Source: Rhyzopertha dominica
Lineage: Eukaryota > Arthropoda > Insecta > Coleoptera > Bostrichidae
Direction of reading: 5' to 3'
Assembly: GCA_025024175.1 (NCBI GenBank)
Contig: QCXZ01000041.1
Location: 49,285,786-49,349,785, forward strand
DNA: 64,000 nt
Shown here: in pieces, positions 1 to 10,541 of the stretch
Layout of the letters: each line of letters starts with the position of its first letter
How positions within the stretch are numbered: position 1 is the first letter of the stretch
The notes under the pieces: generated by a model
Databases searched by the model: none
What the model saw: the letters and a program-made list of their open reading frames with translations, nothing else
What the model was told of the DNA's origin: nothing
Position numbers and translations under genes: made by a program

Positions 1-429
1 TGCGATGGGGAAAGAAAATAGAGGGAAGCAGCCACCTGCGGGGGACATGATGGTTTTGGTAATACGAAACCAGTTGAAGTGTTTTGGGTAGTTTGTGAAA
101 GTTGGTTGTTTTTAGAAATACAATAGAGAATTGGAGTTTATAGCCCAGTGCTGGGCGAATGCGTGTAAGGGAAACCCCCTGGTTCATGATGTGACAAGAA
201 GTACAAGTAAGTGATGACATGGTATAATGTAAGCAGGCATGCATCTAAAGATGTACAAAAACCGTCACATTCATTATTAGCGAGAATCATGCCTTTCTCT
301 ATGGAAGAACTTCTCCTCCTGACTTCCCAAATTCATTAATTTGAAATGGAACTAGTGTGATTAGCCAGTACCAGTAAATTGACAACGTCACCTATGATTG
401 CTACTTTATAGTGCTCTCACATGATACTG
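1..429. other. No gene seen at left edge
   Basis: I see no coding exon or RNA gene here. Earlier exons of the CAP gene at 4.4 kb are probably to the left of the window, because nothing resembling the missing N-terminal half of that protein is visible in this stretch. Confidence 0.5.
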
Positions 430-853
430 GGTGTCCAGAAGAGTAATATAGACGTGTCCCGCCGTTACAGGCCAAAAGATAAAATTTGGGAATGTTAAAA
501 ACGTCCAATTGCTTCATTATTTGGACAGATGGGAAAAAAGTGTAAAGGAATTTTTAAACAGAATTGTACATTGAATTTGACAAATAATATAAACAAATAA
601 GAAGTTCTCTTGTTTCCGAGATATGACACAAAATTGTTTTTCTTAAAAAGCAGACATAGCAGGTGGCTTTGACAGAATAGATGTTAATAATGATTCTTTG
701 AATATCGCAAAACTCTTAATTTCTCAGTCGTTTCATAACAAATGAACTTCCCATTCATTTTTCGCATCTTTCTAAATAATGAAGCAATTGGACGCTTTTA
801 ACATTCCCAAATTGTATCTTTTGCGGGACATGTCTATATTACTCTTCTGGATA
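430..853. mobile_element. Foldback MITE with about 80-bp inverted arms
   Basis: The left arm (about 434-523) and the right arm (about 770-852) are imperfect inverted copies. Both contain CCAGAAGAGTAATATAGAC at the outside and GTCCAATTGCTTCATTATTT near the inside. The left arm has an insertion of about ten bases around 460-472. The loop of roughly 245 bp has no coding potential I can recognise. The right tip directly touches the TA where the Tc1 element at 857 begins, so the Tc1 seems to have landed at the edge of this MITE. Family unknown. Confidence 0.75.
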
Positions 854-856
854 GTA

Positions 857-2473
857 CGAGCCCTAACACAAAAATGTTCGGACATCAACTGATTTTTCGT
901 AAAAGTTTGAAAATTTCAGTAGGAGATTCAATATCATGTTTTCCATTTATAGGACACTATAATATGTATTGTTTTACATCATATTTACTACATTGTTTTG
1001 AAATAAAATAATATTAATTTATAGAACTAAGCTAATGTTGATAACAATGCAATATTTGCTGACACATTAATGTTCGGACACGTTAGTAAAACAAATAAAT
1101 AGCAAGCCTTGGAAACAAAAGAATATGTTTCAATGTGACTTTTAACTTGACAATTAAGTCGATTAGATATCAATTGACTACAAAATGTCACGCGGTAAAG
1201 CAACTAATCGTGCAATCAGAGAATTAATTGTAAAACTGTTTCACCAAGGAAAAACGTTTCGGGATATTACTAAGCAAATAAATGTCGCAAAGTCCACGGT
1301 GTCGGATATTACGAAAAAGTATAGAGAAACGAGTTCAATTCAAATTTCAAGACATGGTACTGGTCGGCCACGCAAAGTCACTTCCAGAATGCAAAGATGT
1401 CTTGTTCGGATTTGTAAAACTGATCGTCGAAGTACATTAAGAGAAATAACAGCAAAATGGAATTAAGAAACAGTGGGAAATGTTTCACGAGAAACGTGTC
1501 GTCGCTGAATTCATAACTCTGGTTTAAATTTTTATAAGGTACGTATGTTATGTTTAAGCAAAATTTCATATTCAACATTATCATTGCTTAAGGCAAAAGA
1601 ATAGCCGTTCCTCACGGAAAAACAAAAAAAGAGACGATTAGCGTGGGCAAAGGAACGGGCATTGTGGACTTTCGAAGATTGGAAAAGGATCATTTTTAGT
1701 GATGAATCAAAATTTGATGTTTGCGTGGGTGACCATTGATCACGTGTTATAACAAACAAAAATGAAGCCTTCCACAAAGCCTAAAAAAGAAAAGAAAATT
1801 TCCATCAGGTGTTATGGTACGGGGAAGCATGTCTGCTAATGGTGTTGGAAAACTGCACTTCATAGACGGAACTGTAAACGCAGTAAAATAGAATATTCTT
1901 GAAACCAATTTGTTGGTGTCAATTCCAATGTTATCACCTGATGGAAATTTTACTTTTCAACAAGATAGTGCCTCCTGCCATACAGCCAAGACCACAAGAA
2001 AGTGGCTGCAAGACAACAACATTTCCGTCCTTGACTGGCCCTCCAGCAGTCCTGATCTAAATGTAATCGAAACTATATGGCACAAGATGAAGCAGCAATT
2101 AAGAAATGATCTGCAGCGCGTAAAATTGCAAAATATATGTGATTTTTTTACCGCAGAAGATTGCGAAAAGCTTGTAAAAACTATACCTGCCAGAATAAAA
2201 GCAGTTATTAAGGCAAAAGGAGGCGCAACCGGCTATTGACATGTATTGTCCGAACATTTATGTGTCAATAAATATTGTATTGTTATCAACACTAGTTTAG
2301 TTTTATAAATATATAGTATGTTATTTCAGAACGATGTCGTAAATATGATGTAAAACAATACATATTATTATAGTGTCCTATAAAAGAAAAACATGATATT
2401 GAATCCCTTATGGAAATTTTCAAACTTTTACGAAAAATCAGTTGATGTCCGAACATTTTTGTGTCAGGGCTCG
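857..2473 (+). mobile_element. Tc1-like transposon with IR/DR ends
   Basis: This is a 1.6-kb element flanked by TA (855-856 and 2474-2475). Terminal inverted repeats of about 220 bp begin CGAGCCCTAACAC. Each terminal repeat carries two copies of an ATGTTCGGACA motif. The outer copies are at 866-884 and 2446-2466. The inner copies are at 1061-1080 and 2247-2267. This is the IR/DR architecture known from Tc1-family elements such as Sleeping Beauty, where the transposase binds both direct repeats. The transposase inside is broken, so the copy is non-autonomous, but its ends look well preserved. Confidence 0.9.
1185..2239 (+). pseudogene. Broken Tc1-family (DD34E) transposase
   Basis: The N-terminal part (1185-1466) has a paired-like helix-turn-helix DNA-binding region with KSTVSDITKKY and an RHGTGRPRK linker. 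It stops at 1464-1466, where the frame should continue. Further stops and a frame change follow. The first catalytic Asp remains in IIFSDESKFDV near 1690. The C-terminal part is intact from 1910 to 2239, with QQDSASCHTAK and SSPDLNVIETIW. There are 34 residues between the second Asp and the Glu, giving DD34E. Mutations include several nonsense changes in the middle third. It cannot encode a working enzyme without repair, but defects are few, so insertion is not ancient. Confidence 0.88.
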
Positions 2474-2475
2474 TA

Positions 2476-4408
2476 TAGCCGCTATACTATCTTTTACAGT
2501 TTTTGATAGATACTTATTTCTGTAAATTTGAACCTTATAACAAAAGTTTTAATACTAACCAACAACTCTGGTGGCAAAACGATGTAAAAAAATGAAGCGA
2601 TGACCATGTTAAAGGACTAGACTTCCAAAGAAGTGACTACTGTATATTATCCAGTAAAAATAAAAATTGCCGATGAAACGTTATTTAAACGTAACGTATC
2701 ATTTCATCCTTTTATTCATTTACTTAAAACCAAAGCCCACAAGTTTTTAACTAACAATATTTGTACATTTATTTCCCGATGAAAATCTACAAAGAGTGCC
2801 AAACCGCAATGTCTGATTTTAATAATAAGACNGCGCACCATATAGCCTAAAATCATTCGCAATAAGCACGTTATCAAATACTAGATTAACCAGAAACCTA
2901 AAAATCTATATGTAGAGGTAAAAAAACAAAACAATCGCCGATTTCCGGTATACAAGCGGAAGTATGCAGTTCTAGTGCATACGTAATTTTAAATACGCCC
3001 GTATTTAGTTTAACCTTTGAATATATTCAAAGGCTTAACTCTTTCCAAGAATATTCATGCACACACCTGAGTAGCTTTGGGCAGGCCATAATCAAGGTAC
3101 CGAAATTTTTCTTCTTTTACGAGAATGTTTTACACAGCGTAGTAATAAATAATCAGTGTGTCTATACTGTTTGACAAAGAAAATCGTCACCTATATTAAT
3201 ATGAAACGAATAATTCCAAATAAAGGTGTGGTACGAGTGCGGAGATATATTTACCACGAAAATTTGGTACAATCGTATCTTTTTCTGCAATAAATTATAC
3301 AATAATGCAAATTGGTTCAGTCGAACACCTAAGAATAAAATACTGCGAAACTATGGATATCAGATATGATATCGTTATAAGAGATCAGGAAAAAACCTAA
3401 ATTTTGTGTCAGTTTCCATGATTGAAAAATTTCGAAATTAAAGAGCTGTCGTGTTACTGAAAAATCTTGTTAAGAAACTTTAAAAACACTAAACAGTTTT
3501 AAATTAACCATAAAACATCTAAAATTTGAAAATAAATTTAATAGATGCAATAATGTACGGTTGTTTCATTTAAAATAACAAAGATATTGCCATATTATGT
3601 ATTCATAATATACAAAATAAATGTATTATTGTAATCTTCTGTCATGGAAAACTCGCAACTCTGCTTAAAACTGTCTTATTAGTATAAAATGAAACAAACT
3701 TAGCCAATAAGCAGTGTGTGTGCGCGATAAAAAAAGAATAAAAGTATTGTTGATGAGAATAAGAAACAAAGAACATGGCAAAAATTTAATTCTTAGTTTG
3801 TGCAATACTTTTTCATGTTTGTCGTTTACCACAAGGTTAATAAAATAACCCATTTAGGTATATGACAAGCGATTATGGTATGATGATTGTAATTTGATGA
3901 ATTGCATGACCGTATTCAACTTCCGGCATAACTTTTTGATGACATTTTCGTAATTTAAGTTCCTTTTTTGTAACTACCAAGGTCGTAAATCGTCTTAAAT
4001 GCATATCCATGTTGCTTTATACCTATTATATCGTCATTGGTATATACAAAAAGTAACCGTTATTTAAGAACTAAAATATATAGAATTATCTTGTAGAAAT
4101 GTTCATGCCTAATAAGGCACGTGTGAATAATTCAGACGTGATCAAAATAATCGCTATCGCAATTCAAGCAAAGAACACGTAAATCCAATTACTGAATACG
4201 TTAATGTAAAAAAACATAACTGTTTTGTTTTACTATTATAATTACACGCAAACATGTAATCAAAGGTTACGTACTGAATATATAAAATCCACGTAAACAA
4301 TTAGGTGTAACACTAATTATAGGCCTACACGTTACGACGTATAATATAACCATTTCAGCAAATAATAAAACTCTTTGTAATAAAATAACCTTAAATTGTA
4401 AATTTTAG
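2476..4408. other. Non-coding stretch before CAP exon
   Basis: AT-rich sequence with no exon I can support. It is probably intron or 5' flank of the CAP gene whose exon opens at 4409. The short open frame on the minus strand at 3665-3853 has no recognisable motif. Confidence 0.5.
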
Positions 4409-6463
4409 ATGAATTCGAATATGTAGGCCAAAATCTTGGGTTCTACAATAGGTCAGACGCCAATATAGACGTGAAAAACGTTTTGAAGAATTTGACCCTA
4501 CAATGGTACGATGAAGTGACGCAATTTGAAAGAGAATGGGTTAATTACACAGATGACAGGTGAGTATAACAGTAATAAGAGTTATTACTATAGTGACCTT
4601 CAAAATTTCAACATTCGCCGAAAAATATTTCTATATTGACACCTGTCAACTAAAACCGAAATAGGCCAACTGTTTTTTGCTGTAGCGGATGCTTCTGGTT
4701 TACTTGTTCATGTGACTTCCGTCAGCGTATGGCTGACAGTGAAAAATATGGCAATGTAGTAAACATTTCGTTGATAGGTGTCAAATTATTATTATGGAGA
4801 AGCGCTCATAGCAGACATCCAAAATTTTGCAGCATTTTTTCATTTTTTATTCTACGTACTTCTTGGTTTCTGCACAGTATTAATGCGTTGTCACAGTAGT
4901 TTCTTACTTCTTCTTTCTCTTGTTGTCGATATGATTTCTTCTCCTCCCCCGATTTGTAGTTGGTCGTGGTTCTTGAATAGTTTCTTCCAAGGTCCTTCTG
5001 AGCTTGCATATGTTTTCTCTAATGTGATTTAAAGGTTTTCTTATTATTTCTCTTACAGGGTGTTTGTGTTGCTTTCGGGAATGTTCTCAACATATATTTG
5101 GTAGTTAGTGGATTTTTTGTACCACGATTATACATGATTTATTGTATACACTTGTCTAGATACACGGGACTACTTCACTGTAACGACAATCACAATAACA
5201 ATGTAAACGCAAGAACGTAGCACTAGAACACATTATGAACTTGAGAATTTAAAATAATTGATTTCTGTTTATGTTTCGATACTTTGAGTGATTTCATATG
5301 TACTCATCCATTCGCTTGTTGGATCTCTAGATGGGGTGATATTACTTTATCGGAAATTTTCTTATCTATTAGTTTCTTTTCTTTTCTATACATAAGAGCT
5401 CTTTTTAGGACTATTCCAATTTGCTGTGGCTGGATTTGTTTCTATGGTTTCCTGGTTTCTGTACAATTATTTCGCGCTGTATAGTGCTTTCTTACGTACT
5501 CCTTTCTGTTCTTGTCACTATGATTTCTTTCAGCTTTTCATCTTATTTTTCTTCCAAGGTTTTTGTGTTCTTGTTGGGTAATGTTCTCTCCGTATATTTA
5601 GTGACTCAATGTGCTTCGAAATTGACAATGACAAGGGTCCAGTAAACTACACTTTTTAATTCTAATCTGGCAATTAATTAGTGCATGTAGCAGTTACAGA
5701 TTCAGTCACATATCAAAATATGTAACAAAAATTTAAGAAAAATCAATGAAACCCCCAGTTTTCATGTTATTTTTTAGATTCCACGGAAAATTTAGTTTAG
5801 TGCTTAATACTGCAAAAATTTCAGCACTTCCACATAATCGTTGTAATATTTTATACTGAGCTAAAAAGTAATATCCAACGCCGAGTTTAAAAAAATATGT
5901 TTAAACCGATAACTTTGTGACTTTTTTACTAATGTTTGGGAATGTTTTCACAGAAATTTCCGACGCGAAAAGAATTAGATATATTCACCAATCCGGATTT
6001 TCTAAAATCGGACTGCGGTTTTCAACACTAAAATTGATCCTCAAACACCCGCAAAATATTCGTCTATCTCCATTATTTAAAGGAGTTCACCTTTACTTGC
6101 ATCACAGTGTTGCTTTTAATTGTTTTGATCGATTTTTTTGCGTGTTTCAGAGGCCCAAACGTCAAAGTCGGACATTACACCCAGTTGTTGTGGTCTGACA
6201 CTACCGACCTGGGATGTGCCGCCAGTTACTACACAACAAAAACAAAATTTGCGAACAAAACGAGAAAATGGCACCATCTGCTGTACGTCTGTAATTACGG
6301 GCCTGGTGGAAATTACATAACTTTGCCGGTTTACAAAGTTGGTAAACCTGGCAGTAAGTGTCCCGGTGGTATAAAAACCACCAAGAAGTACCCTGGACTG
6401 TGTGGAGTGAATAAAAAAATTAACGAAACAAGTCGAAATTTTGAGCCATTGTTCACATTTTAA
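4409..6463 (+). CDS. CAP / antigen-5-like secreted protein, last two exons
   Basis: Two exons are visible: 4409-4559, then 6151-6463 ending in TAA. The first enters one base into a codon after an AG acceptor and ends at AG|GTGAGT. The second follows TTTCAG and completes an Arg codon in frame. The first encodes the VGQNLG segment and a WYDEV helix. The second encodes GHYTQLLWSDTTDLGCA (CRISP signature 1) and YVCNYGPGGNY (signature 2), then a basic C-terminal tail with two Cys. The start codon, signal peptide and first His/Glu of the CAP cavity must lie on exons to the left. CAP proteins of this type are secreted in insects; the ligand or role of this one is not known. Confidence 0.85.
4855..5612. 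repeat. Two diverged copies of an intronic repeat
   Basis: Two stretches, about 4855-5100 and 5440-5612, share several blocks in the same order. Examples are TTCTTGGTTTCTGCACAG versus TTCCTGGTTTCTGTACAA, and TTCTTCCAAGG followed by a GGGAATGTTCT-like block versus TTCTTCCAAGG followed by GGGTAATGTTCT. The plus strand is rich in pyrimidines, which suggests a decayed A-rich retroelement on the minus strand. No intact reading frame supports a family call. Confidence 0.4.
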
Positions 6464-7555
6464 AACAGTATTAGGTGTAGTAGACAATATGTAATTTGTA
6501 AGGTATTTTGTAAATTGGAAATACCAGTATTTATAAGTTGCCTAAAATTATCAAAATGATGATATTCCATGACTATTTTAGAACCCTGAGCTATATTTAT
6601 TACATGATTATTGCATGGACAGATTTGGAACAGTAAATACCAAAAGTAAATTGCGAATATTATTGTAACGCTAAAAACGTCAAACAAATGTTAAGATCAC
6701 CTTGAATCTTGCTTGCAATTGGGAATACCTCACCGTCAAAGTTGGCATTGAACAGTTTTGCATGTAAAGTGTAAACATTGTAGTCTACTGGATTATCTAA
6801 CTTCTACAATGCACCAGGTCAATGCACATGAATGTGTAATAAATTACGTAATACTGATTGAAAAATGGCAAATTTACGGTGCTGAAAAAATTTTATTGTT
6901 CGAATTAACAAGCAAATTTATGGTTTGCAAATATTTCATTCATGATTACGGCTTTCGAAAGCTGTTTTCTTGCTGTTCAATACTTCCTTGCGGTGATGGT
7001 ATTACGATTAACATTTTGTATACATAAAATCAGTATGCAAATTGTTCTCTTGTAATTAAGGATTCCACTTTATATTTTAATTAGTAGGTAATATCAGTAT
7101 TCATGACCTTTTATGTTACAGGATTCCATTACTGAGCACATCAGTGGTAAACAAAGAATATCTATATGTTATTAAGAAATAAATATACATCACATTCACT
7201 CTCCAAACTGCAGTTGATAGGTGCTTTTAAATTGTACACAGCCAAAATCAAAGCAAATAATTGAACTAGAAGATGTCAGTTCGTTCAAACAACTTGTATG
7301 TTTACACCAACACCATCAGATTCTCTTTCATACAAGTATATATTAAGAGAAACCTTATTTGCTTGTTAAATACACATATCACATAAAGGCTGAGGTCTTA
7401 AAATGAATAACTTCCAATCTACTTACATAGTCTGTGATATAAATATAGTAAGTTATGTTTTAGTAACTACACCCCTTGACAAAATCTACTAGCCACGCAG
7501 TTCTGCCAAACTGTACAGTTTTGGGAGGGTGATGAAGATATAAAAGAGCATAAAC

Positions 7556-7900
7556 TAGTCTGATGTCATTTTAATTTTGGTTGGTTGTACTACAAGGAAA
7601 ATGCAGAAGTAGTAGATGGCCTAGCCGAAATATTATGTACACCAGTCAAGATGATTATGTAATGCTAATACAACAAAAACTTTCCAAATAACTCACATTG
7701 ACATTGGCAAAAAACCCACCATTATCTAGCTTCATTCTGGTTTTAGTTGATTGAAGCAGAGAATGGACAGAATCTATATACTTATTTAGTATAGGTATAC
7801 CAGAAATTTTTTTTTAACAGAAACAGATACGTATTGGTAACAGTCCGTTTGTTTAGTTTCATTTTAATTTGATTGGCTATACTACAACCACTTTCAGAAA
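7556..7900 (-). repeat. Decayed copies of the WDR26 micro-exon
   Basis: Two segments (about 7556-7620 and 7848-7900) match the 29-nt WDR26 micro-exon at 9831-9859 together with its upstream intron flank. All share, on the plus strand, TTTCATTTT-like sequence followed by TTGGTT or TTGATT and TGTACTACAA-like acceptor sequence. A fourth, weaker match is near 7726. None keeps both a GT donor and the reading frame of the functional copy. They lie downstream of the last coding exon, so they may be fossils of local duplication. Confidence 0.5.
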
Positions 7901-8138
7901 AGATTTGTTCCTGAGTACATTAAACCTGCAAACATGTCTAAAAAAATGGTGACTAGGTCAAATAAATAGAATACTTCCAAAAAAAGCTTTCAATATTTTA
8001 CAGAAAATCATACAAAAACTGCTGTGATAATGCACATCACAGAGTTAAGTAAACTTGGTATGAAAACCACAGGAAAAATAAGTATTATACTCTTTTAGGA
8101 AGTAATAAAAAAACTAGAGCATGTGCAAAAGTTTTTGA

Positions 8139-8153
8139 TTTTATTATTTTATT
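8139..8153 (-). terminator. Poly(A) signal of long WDR26 isoform
   Basis: Two AATAAA hexamers on the minus strand (plus-strand TTTATT) lie about 45-60 bp beyond the distal WDR26 stop at 8199. This is the expected distance for a short 3' UTR. Confidence 0.5.
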
Positions 8154-8198
8154 TTCCATACAAAAATCAAACATTTTGAGAATACATTACAAAATGAA

Positions 8199-9859
8199 TC
8201 AAACTTTCACCCAACCATTATTTTCAATGCAGGTACAACATTCTTCTTGGTCGTTGTTGTCATTGTTATCAGCGATTTCCAAGTTTTCAAGATCTCTAGA
8301 AAAATGGTATAAGCCACTGAAATTCTTTGTCCTTGTGCCACTTTCCTGAAAAAAACTATGTTAGAAGACTTTTCAGTTTAGTTGCTCTAATTTAAACTAA
8401 ATTACAGTTTTGTGTCCTATATGTTACATTGTCCTTTGTGAAATAACTTGCAAATAACTTCTACGATTGTCTTCATTTGAAATGTTGAGCTCAGAATACC
8501 TACATAAAGCATGTTTTTAAAAGCTTAAAAAATCAGCTAGTCAAATATGCTGCAGTATTATTACCATACCATAGTCTATAATGACATTAAAATTTAATTT
8601 AAGTCACAATTGATGATCATCAGATGAAAAAAAAACACTTCTAGTTTTATATGATTATAGGTGATAAATGTTTACTAGTTTGAGCAATAACTTTTGTATT
8701 TACATATCAAAACATTTTTTGTTCAGTAAATTAAAAAAATTGTTTTTGTGATAAGATTCTAAGGCTCCGTTGCACAAAGCGTGGTTAACCAGACCCCCTG
8801 GTTAACACGCGGTTAACCGGCCGTTGCCTGCGGCAGCACCAATCAAGAACCCTTAAAAAGAACCGTTTCCATGACAACAGCCCGTTGACCGCGTGTTAAC
8901 CAGGGGGTCTGGTCAACCACGCTTTGTGCAACGGGGCCTTAGAGTGGAATACTAAACTAAAAACTGTCAAAGACTGAAGAAAAGACTATGTAAATGTATC
9001 ATAGCATCCAAATTCATGAAGGTATATTTCGTAATATTTAAAAGGAAAAAATAAAAACCACATTTCATTATTTACTTTTAAATTTAAATAAACAAACTAA
9101 ATTCTTAAGTTGGGTACTTATGCAACTGCGAAATGTACTATCTCATTAACATGCAACATTTCTGTGGCAAACTTATTTATATAAATCATTGTAAAAAGCT
9201 GTATATGTATTTTTTATCCAACAAAGGCAATGTGAAAAGCAAATTTTAAATCTTTGTACAGATTTTCCTTGTTTAAAAACTCTTACAGACTGCCAATCGT
9301 TCAATTCGTCACAGGGTTGCTTGGATGTTATTAAACACGAAATTTCTGTCCAGACAGTTGTTTACCTTGTGATAGGGATTGTGCGCCCATTAAGAGGAAA
9401 AAAGTTTGCAAAACAAAACTTAAAAGTATGACATTTTCGAAATTCCTCAAATTTTAACAAAAAAATTAAATGTATCAAAGGTTGCTATGATCAGATGCAT
9501 AAAGAAGTGTAAGGTCAAAATAAAATAAAAACCTATAGCGAATTGGAAGAGTGGTAGTCTAATTTACTTTACATGTTGGCTTTCCTAGAGAAAAATATAA
9601 AGCTTTCTATAATGATTGTGTAAACAAGTTGTTTCACAGTTGCACAGGTACTATACTTAGGTTAAGAGTGCAGTAAATTGCTATAAAAATGTTGATATAT
9701 TTGGATCAGCCAACTTTTTCAATTGCATGCATCTCAATAAAAAAAATCATAAAATTAACAGTTTAAATAAAAGATGCACTTTTGTTGCAGAAATTCATGT
9801 AGTTTTTAAAATATAAAAATTCATACTGACCTGTTTAGTTTCATTTTGGTTTTGACTGG
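8199..9859 (-). CDS. Alternative distal 3' exons of WDR26
   Basis: Two exons could replace the proximal terminal exon. A 29-nt micro-exon (9859-9831) has an acceptor GTACAG and donor CAG|GTCAGT. A final exon (8345-8199) follows a TTTTTTTCAG acceptor and ends in TGA. Exon 8 of WDR26 ends one base into a codon. The micro-exon supplies the other two bases and leaves phase 0, and the final exon then reads open to the stop. The new tail starts ASQNQNETKQ, then an Asn/Asp-rich stretch, then a Cys-rich end. The resulting protein would be 606 residues instead of 567. Both joins being in frame supports real exons. The phase match alone could arise by chance about once in nine. Confidence 0.65.
8761..8941. 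mobile_element. Short MITE with about 60-bp TIRs
   Basis: Inverted arms at about 8761-8822 and 8882-8941 begin AAGGCTCCGTTGCACAAAG and, on the opposite strand, AAGGCCCCGTTGCACAAAG. Arms also share GCGTGGTTAACC-like and CCAGACCCCCTGG-like segments. The spacer is about 60 bp. The TIR resembles PIF/Harbinger-type termini, but I could not find a clear direct target duplication. The element lies in the intron between the two distal WDR26 exons. Confidence 0.75.
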
Positions 9860-10541
9860 CTGTACTACAATGAAAATGCACAAATTGGTAGGATGTGTAC
9901 AATGAATTAAAAGTTTGACAAAATATATTTTCTTATGGTATTGATTGTATACTATAAAAATAAATTCACCTTGTAATTGCTTAAAAGATGGAAATAAATG
10001 GAATTTAAAAAAATGTTATGTGTTATAAAAATAACAACTGCTGATGTGCTCTTCTTCACACTTTCACTCATTGTACAAAAAACCCACTGCCACACATATT
10101 ATAATAAAAACATCGTTCAATCAGCATCGTATTTTTATTAAATTAAAAATAGTGTTATTTAATTCGCTTTGTTTTCTTACATTTATTGCTATATTCACAC
10201 ATCTCGTTTTTTAATAAAGATATCCAATTCATAAATACAGCTCTTACAACTAAATAATGAACACAACGACCTCATCCACGCACGAAAACGTGTGCACAAG
10301 AAAACACAGATTTATTTCATACATCGGGATTGTACAAAAATAAGTTAGTGTTAATAAAAAAAAGAGAAAGATTCGGCCTTAACGTCTACTTACTCCTTAC
10401 CGATGATTACACTTCTTAAAACTTAACCGTTACGATTTAAGTGGTAAAATAACTTTGTCAAATGAAAAAAAAACAATTGCGTCTTAACAATTAAACACTG
10501 GCACTGGATGCCGAACTGCTCCGCTGTCAGTCTTTGCGGTA

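Larger units (their letters stand above)
6464..8198. other. Convergent intergenic region, CAP (+) / WDR26 (-)
   Basis: This holds the 3' UTR of the CAP gene. Candidate AATAAA signals lie near 6838 and 7185. It also holds the 3' flank of the long WDR26 isoform on the minus strand. Apart from the micro-exon-like copies at 7556-7900 nothing else is recognisable. Confidence 0.5.

Noticed and set aside
6116..6487. 123-codon minus-strand open frame
   Set aside because: Antisense to the CAP exon, which has clear family signatures on the plus strand.
8758..8943. TAA/TTA target duplication for the 8.8-kb MITE
   Set aside because: Left flank TAA and right flank TTA are inverted, not direct, copies, so they may belong to the TIR.
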